IMG/VR virus record: IMGVR_UViG_3300048996_000027
Location: 1-25,149 of that record
Strand: one strand, 5' to 3'
Length of the DNA stretch: 25,149 nucleotides
From: a virus
Shown: one piece after another, positions 22,148-25,149 of the stretch
Layout: each line of letters starts with the position of its first letter
Position numbering within the stretch: the stretch's first letter is position 1
Translations under genes and position numbers: made by a program
The notes under the pieces: model-generated
Database searches by the model: none
Seen by the model: the letters and a program-made list of their open reading frames with translations, nothing else
What the model was told of the DNA's origin: nothing

Positions 22148-22497
22148 CAGAACTCCTCCACAGTGAAGCCGCCACCATCGCGCTTCGGAGCCTTTTTCAC
22201 GGCGATGAAGCGAAACGGGTACATGTCGGCGGCGATCTTGATTTTGGCGCGCGCGTCGTCCTGCCAGAAGCCTTTGACCTCATGACATTCCATCTCGCCT
22301 GTGCTGAGCATCACGGCGAAATCGGGCGTGTAGAACGTGTTGTCGGCGAGCCTGAGCTTCAGGCCCTCGAATTTGTACCAGGCGATCTCGCCATGGTGCT
22401 TCCGGCCGTCGAGCAGCTCGTCATACTCTCGCTCGGTCTGATTCATGGCGCCGGTCTTGAGGCGGCCGAGCGCAAAGGATTTGTTCGGTTGCTTCAT
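22147..22497 (-). CDS. DUF1064-type PD-(D/E)XK endonuclease-like protein
   Basis: The product is 116 aa with GGGAGGG before the ATG. The order of motifs fits DUF1064: QTEREYDELL (20-29), GEIAWYKFEGLKLRL (36-50), YTPDF (56-60) and ECHEVKGFWQDDARAKIKIA (70-89). PD at 58-59 with ExK at 73-75 forms a PD-(D/E)XK active site. Phage members are thought to act in recombination or as resolvase-like nucleases, but their substrate is not firmly known. It overlaps the GapR gene start as TGATG. Confidence 0.8.
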   Translation of the reverse strand: MKQPNKSFALGRLKTGAMNQTEREYDELLDGRKHHGEIAWYKFEGLKLRLADNTFYTPDFAVMLSTGEMECHEVKGFWQDDARAKIKIAADMYPFRFIAVKKAPKRDGGGFTVEEF

Positions 22498-22703
22498 TGC
22501 ACGCCCTCCCGCTGCCGGCGTTCGCCGAGCCGCTCCTGTAGCTCTGCGACCGGTATCCGGTGCGTCCGAGCGATGCTTTCGACCATGGCGGCCGTCAGCG
22601 TGTGCAACGGTGCGGTAGCGATTTTCATGAAAGCTTGGGTACGGTTGTAGTCAGCCGTCATCTTGTCGGCATGGCGCGGCTGCTGGCGGTATCGGGGCTT
22701 CAT
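22494..22703 (-). CDS. small basic hypothetical protein
   Basis: The product is 69 aa, coupled at both ends by ATGA overlaps. It is helical and basic (MTADYNRTQAFMKI, AAMVESIARTHRIPVAELQERLGERRQRE). The second half resembles a helix-turn-helix (ARTHRIPVAELQERLG), so DNA binding is conceivable but not shown. Confidence 0.45.
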   Translation of the reverse strand: MKPRYRQQPRHADKMTADYNRTQAFMKIATAPLHTLTAAMVESIARTHRIPVAELQERLGERRQREGVQ

Positions 22704-22933
22704 GCCGCACCCCCAAACGTAACGACATTCCCGGGCGCGGACAGGCTCCGCAGCAATCGGCCATGCCGAACAATAAACCCGCGCTCGATCAAGATCTTGA
22801 TATGCTTGCGCGGCGTGTCAGAGCGCTGGCCAAGGTGCGCCGCGATCACTTTTGCTGTGGTGACACCCTCAGCGTCGATAAACCGCAGCACGGTGCGGCA
22901 CTGCTCTGTCAGCGCGGATCGGCCCTGGATCAT
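22700..22933 (-). CDS. small winged-helix regulator-like protein
   Basis: The product is 77 aa with GGGAGG upstream of the ATG. The pattern is a winged helix: TEQCRTVLRFIDAEG, TTAKVIAAHLGQ (HTH helix 2), DTPRKHIKILIERGFI (recognition helix) and a wing RHGRLLRSLS. This resembles small MarR/ArsR-like modules used by phages. The target is unknown. It is tightly coupled to neighbours by ATGA. Confidence 0.6.
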   Translation of the reverse strand: MIQGRSALTEQCRTVLRFIDAEGVTTAKVIAAHLGQRSDTPRKHIKILIERGFIVRHGRLLRSLSAPGNVVTFGGAA

Positions 22934-23196
22934 GCCTGCCTCCCAGCGAGATCGCGCAGGCCAAGGCGCGCGGCCTCATTGCGCAGCATGGCAAGCTTGT
23001 GCTCCGTCGCCTCGATCTGGCGCGGGAGGTAATTGATCCGATAGCGGCTATGACGCTCTGCCGGGCTTTCGTCGTCGCGGCGTCGCTTGTCCCATGCGCG
23101 ATGGTAGGCGTTGAAGCATGTCCGACACTTGCCGACCGGCGTGGTGTTCTCGCGCGTCTCGGGATGGCCGCAGCGCCAGGCGGGGCTCTCGCTCAT
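22930..23196 (-). CDS. small zinc-finger-like protein
   Basis: The product is 88 aa, starting at an ATG at 23196 that overlaps the HTH gene stop as ATGA. The longer frame to 23322 only mirrors that gene. CGHPETRENTTPVGKCRTCF (9-28) gives C-x-H ... CxxC, a compact zinc site like those of phage HNH-linked or zinc-knuckle proteins. No HNH catalytic residues follow. The rest is a basic helix (RRRDDESPAERHSRY) and a coiled coil. DNA binding is probable. Confidence 0.55.
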   Translation of the reverse strand: MSESPAWRCGHPETRENTTPVGKCRTCFNAYHRAWDKRRRDDESPAERHSRYRINYLPRQIEATEHKLAMLRNEAARLGLRDLAGRQA

Positions 23197-23609
23197 GCCG
23201 CCACCGCCTTCAGCTTCGCAGCCTTTTCCAGCAGCACGACATTCTCGCAGTCGCTGATCTCGCGTGCGCCGGGTGAATTGGGATGATGCGCAGCGGCCTT
23301 CGCTTTCAGGTATTCCCGGCACGCGGCATCCAGTTCGTCGTGGTCGATACCGTCCGGCACGACGACGATCAGATGGCGCTCGGGCAGCAGCAGGCTCAGC
23401 AGCTCGTTAGGGATGATGCCACATAGCGCGTTCAGCGCCGACAATGGCATCTGCGTATCGCCCTTGGCGTAGTTGCAGACGCTATCGTAGTCGATGCCGC
23501 TATCCAGGCTGATGGCCTTGAGTGTCAGACCGTGATCGCGTTTGGCGAGGCGGAATACCCGCTCCTGCGACGACTTCACGATTTGGATGATCTTCGGGTC
23601 AAGCGGCAT
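23193..23609 (-). CDS. helix-turn-helix transcription regulator (CII-like)
   Basis: The product is 138 aa from the ATG at 23609, with AGGAGG 12 bases upstream. The N-terminal extension to 23693 crosses an inverted repeat and lacks a ribosome site. Residues 20-55 hold an HTH (LAKRDHGLTLKAISLDSGIDYDSVCNYAKGDTQM), and LSALNALCGIIPNELLSLLLPE (56-77) is the continuation seen in phage CII/Cro-like regulators of Alphaproteobacteria. The C-terminal part is helical. It may control the early operon or lysogeny, but no target is proven. Confidence 0.7.
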   Translation of the reverse strand: MPLDPKIIQIVKSSQERVFRLAKRDHGLTLKAISLDSGIDYDSVCNYAKGDTQMPLSALNALCGIIPNELLSLLLPERHLIVVVPDGIDHDELDAACREYLKAKAAAHHPNSPGAREISDCENVVLLEKAAKLKAVAA

Positions 23610-23817
23610 GATCTTCGCGAGCCTCCTGCATAATAGAACCGTTATGAATGCTTTTGAACACAAAGGGGGCGGCCGAGCCGGGTTGACGCCCATGCGAATG
23701 AGACTCGCTGGCTCGGCCGCCCAGGTGTCCGACGCCCTGAGGATAAGGGGCTACGCAGGCGTCGGGAGCCATGGAGCGGTTGAGAGCGGCGGTGAGGGTG
23801 GCGAAATAGGGGTGCAT
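23599..23817 (-). CDS. possible 72-residue gene spanning the inverted repeat
   Basis: The frame starts at an ATG directly after the upstream TAG (TAG-ATG) with GGGAGGCC before it, the same start signal that opens two other genes nearby. It ends 11 bases inside the next gene. The protein (MHPYFATLTAALNRSMAPD...) has a short helix and then a Gly/Ser/His-rich tail. It has no known family, and its middle is dictated by the 13-bp inverted repeat, so it may be only a non-coding leader. Confidence 0.35.
   Translation of the reverse strand: MHPYFATLTAALNRSMAPDACVAPYPQGVGHLGGRASESHSHGRQPGSAAPFVFKSIHNGSIMQEAREDHAA
23630..23658 (-). promoter_or_regulatory. possible sigma70-type promoter before the HTH gene
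   Basis: On the minus strand TTCAAA (23658-23653, four of six consensus bases) is separated by 17 bases from TATTAT (23635-23630, five of six). The area is AT-rich for this genome. A start point 7 bases downstream would fall in the ribosome site of the HTH gene, which argues against it. The call is weak. Confidence 0.25.
23667..23722. ncRNA. 13-bp inverted repeat with nested hairpins (structured RNA or operator)
   Basis: GGGCGGCCGAGCC (23667-23679) and its exact complement GGCTCGGCCGCCC (23710-23722) flank 30 bases that can form two small stems (GGG..CCC and GCGA..TCGC), giving a three-way-junction-like fold. Strand and function are unknown. On the minus strand it is followed by CCTTTGTGTT, which could make it a terminator ahead of the HTH gene. 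Confidence 0.4.
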
Positions 23818-24642
23818 CTAGGCCTCCCGCGCTGCGAGCAGAACGACGTCGTCGAGAGCCTTGCGGGCTTTGTCCAAGGCGGCCTCGACCTTGGCGACGC
23901 GGGTGTCTGCGTGGAGGTTGGCGGCGGCCTCACGGATGCGGCGGGCCACTTCCCATTCGCTCACGTCGGCGGGGATGCCGAGCGCGACGAGGATGGGCTC
24001 AAGCGCGCTACGTGCGCGTACGGCCTCCGCCTGGGCGGCAGCGATGATCGTGTCGGCTTGCTCTCTGGCCCGTTCGGCCGGGTCTTTGCCCTCAGCAACG
24101 TCCGCAGCCAGTCGGGCAAGGGCATGGCCGAGCTTTTGACCCGCTTCGCGCCGGAAGTTATCAATGCAGTGCCGAGCCTCGCTGTCTTGCATATGACGAG
24201 GCAGACCGGGGTAGGGCTCGCGGGTAGGATGGCAGGTCAGCAACTTCGCCATCGCCTGGATCGAACAGGCCGAGCCCATGTTGGTTGGCCGGCGCTCGGT
24301 GCGCCATCCGCGGCCAGTACGGAACATGACGCCGCATTCGCCGGGAATCTCGTCCTTGGTTGCCAGCCCGTGCGGCATCGCGAATGTTACCGACTGGCAG
24401 TGTTCGAGATATTTCCGCCACTTGCCGCTGTTGAGGTCAGACAGGAGATCGCCGCGGCCGACCTTAATTTCGTAGGCGTGGATCTGAGGCACATCATAGC
24501 GCCAACGCGGGAAGGCCATGACGTCGGGGCGAGCGCCGGACCATGCGCCGATTGCGATGTCCAGCCACGTCCATTGCTTGCCATCGGTACGGAGGCGCCG
24601 GGCGAGATCGGCGGCGAGCGCGTCATGGTTCCAATCAACCAT
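23818..24642 (-). CDS. MmcB-like PD-(D/E)XK nuclease with C-terminal helical extension
   Basis: The product is 274 aa. It starts with ATG immediately after TAG of the small membrane peptide, with GGGAGGCC upstream. Residues 36-125 follow the MmcB-type pattern: RPDVMAF (38-44, Asp40), AYEIKVGRGDLLSDL (56-70, Glu58 and Lys60), KWRKYLEHCQSVTFAMP (74-90) and RRPTNMG. PD...ExK is the nuclease signature. MmcB in Caulobacter belongs to a DNA-damage-induced set, and the phage protein may act in repair or recombination. Residues 160-274 are Ala/Arg/Glu-rich helices (AERAREQADTIIAAAQAEAVRAR) absent from ordinary MmcB, probably a coiled coil. Confidence 0.75.
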   Translation of the reverse strand: MVDWNHDALAADLARRLRTDGKQWTWLDIAIGAWSGARPDVMAFPRWRYDVPQIHAYEIKVGRGDLLSDLNSGKWRKYLEHCQSVTFAMPHGLATKDEIPGECGVMFRTGRGWRTERRPTNMGSACSIQAMAKLLTCHPTREPYPGLPRHMQDSEARHCIDNFRREAGQKLGHALARLAADVAEGKDPAERAREQADTIIAAAQAEAVRARSALEPILVALGIPADVSEWEVARRIREAAANLHADTRVAKVEAALDKARKALDDVVLLAAREA

Positions 24643-24729
24643 CTAGGCCTCCCTCTCGCGCAGCCAGCGGCCGATGATGATGCCGGCGATCAGGCTGCCT
24701 ATGGGCCAGAGGACGAGGGCGGTGGTCAT
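24643..24729 (-). CDS. 28-residue single-span membrane peptide
   Basis: The ATG at 24729 directly follows the TAG of the preceding gene, with GGAGGC upstream, and the stop TAG at 24643 directly precedes the next ATG. The peptide reads MTTALVLWPIGSLIAGIIIG then RWLREREA: about 18 hydrophobic residues and a short basic/acidic tail, so one membrane span with the charged end probably in the cytoplasm. It is too short for standard gene callers. It may be a small regulator or an exclusion or lysis-related peptide, but function is unknown. Confidence 0.55.
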   Translation of the reverse strand: MTTALVLWPIGSLIAGIIIGRWLREREA

Positions 24730-25029
24730 CTATGCCTCCACGTGAACGGGCCTACCGTTCAGAAGGGCGATGGTCTCGCGGTCGAATTCGTCTTGGGCGA
24801 GCGGCGTAATCTTGCGGAAGACGCAGGCATGCCAGCCGCCGAGCAGGCCTTTCGACCGCGCTTCGTTCAACCCGAGCGCGACACATTGATGGCCGGTGGA
24901 CCAACGGACAGAGTTGACCGTGTAGACTGCGCCGACGCGGAGCTTTTTGGTGGGCGTCGTATCGTAGGGGGGCGGCAAACGGTTAGCGATGCACAGCGCC
25001 AGATCGCCGATTTCCCAACCGCCGCTCAT
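24730..25029 (-). CDS. conserved small phage protein (hypothetical)
   Basis: The product is 99 aa with GGGAGG 8 bases before the ATG. The pattern GDLALCIANRLPPPYDTTPTK / LRVGAVYTVNSVRW ... LGLNEAR ... GWHACVFRKITPL is one I recognise from many small proteins of alphaproteobacterial phages. It is a beta-rich, SH3-like fold by appearance. The function is unknown. It is the first gene of the minus-strand operon in this window and likely follows the main early promoter. Confidence 0.65.
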   Translation of the reverse strand: MSGGWEIGDLALCIANRLPPPYDTTPTKKLRVGAVYTVNSVRWSTGHQCVALGLNEARSKGLLGGWHACVFRKITPLAQDEFDRETIALLNGRPVHVEA

Positions 25030-25133
25030 GCCGCCAGCCTCCCGGTTAACCCCAGCGAAGGCACGTTTGTGAACACCTCAGTCAGACCACAGGCGGACAC
25101 TCGGTCCCTGACTACACTGGGGAGTGAGATGTC
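25030..25133. promoter_or_regulatory. divergent control region with inverted repeat
   Basis: This gap separates the minus-strand operon from a plus-strand gene start. It holds an inverted repeat AGTCAGACC ... GGT-CC-CTGACT (25080-25113) that could be an operator. A weak minus-strand promoter may be TTGCCA (25140-25135), 18 bases, TGTAGT (25116-25111). A minus-strand frame is open from the edge to an ATGA overlap with the next gene (FPICHDISLP...), so a gene entering from the right cannot be excluded. Confidence 0.35.
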
Positions 25134-25149
25134 ATGGCAAATCGGAAAA
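25134..25149 (+). CDS. start of a plus-strand gene (partial)
   Basis: An ATG at 25134 with GGGGAG nine bases upstream begins MANRK before the window ends. It would be the only plus-strand gene here. Too little is visible to name it. In many phages the gene divergent from the early operon is a repressor, integrase or HNH gene, but this is only context. Confidence 0.4.

Overview
The window is part of a tailed-phage genome (free phage or prophage) from an alphaproteobacterial host. Base composition is high in G+C. A small GapR-type (DUF2312) protein, a family found mainly in Alphaproteobacteria, and an MmcB-like nuclease domain point to that class. Sphingomonads are my best guess, which is inference. 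There is no tape-measure gene and no tail-tube or sheath gene. Instead there are a large portal, adaptor and nozzle-like proteins, ejection proteins and tailspikes, so the particle is most likely a short-tailed podovirus. I see no rRNA, tRNA, CRISPR array, insertion sequence, integrase or RNA polymerase gene.

Nearly every gene lies on the minus strand, so the operon reads from high to low coordinates. From 25029 down to 18907 is an early or replication block of small, tightly coupled genes: a conserved small phage protein, a 28-residue membrane peptide too short for routine gene finding, an MmcB-like nuclease with a helical tail, an HTH regulator, zinc-binding and winged-helix proteins, a DUF1064-type PD-(D/E)XK protein, a GapR homologue, and a RecA-fold replication ATPase (20161-21603). 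From 18871 down to 1 is packaging and morphogenesis: small and large terminase, portal, three small proteins, scaffold, major capsid protein, a probable decoration protein, adaptor, nozzle-like tail protein, GNAT-like protein, four internal or ejection proteins (one with an M15 peptidase domain), a tail fibre with an S74 self-cleaving chaperone domain, and a beta-helix tailspike that runs off the left edge. At the right edge a plus-strand gene begins at 25134, so about 100 bp there look like a divergent control region.

Genes mostly overlap by ATGA or TGATG, or abut as TAG-ATG, which implies one or a few long transcripts with translational coupling. The few non-coding gaps carry the most interesting signals. 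A 19-bp element followed by a hairpin stands in front of both genes whose products carry an S74 domain (2083-2101 and 7510-7528), which suggests a phage promoter with a 5' hairpin leader. A 13-bp inverted repeat enclosing two smaller hairpins lies at 23667-23722. The most striking signal is inside a gene: an array of CCGGAAAC repeats spaced by multiples of about 11 bp at the 3' end of the replication ATPase gene (20249-20355). It is preserved in all three reading frames and sits beside a strong hairpin, so it is a candidate origin of replication.
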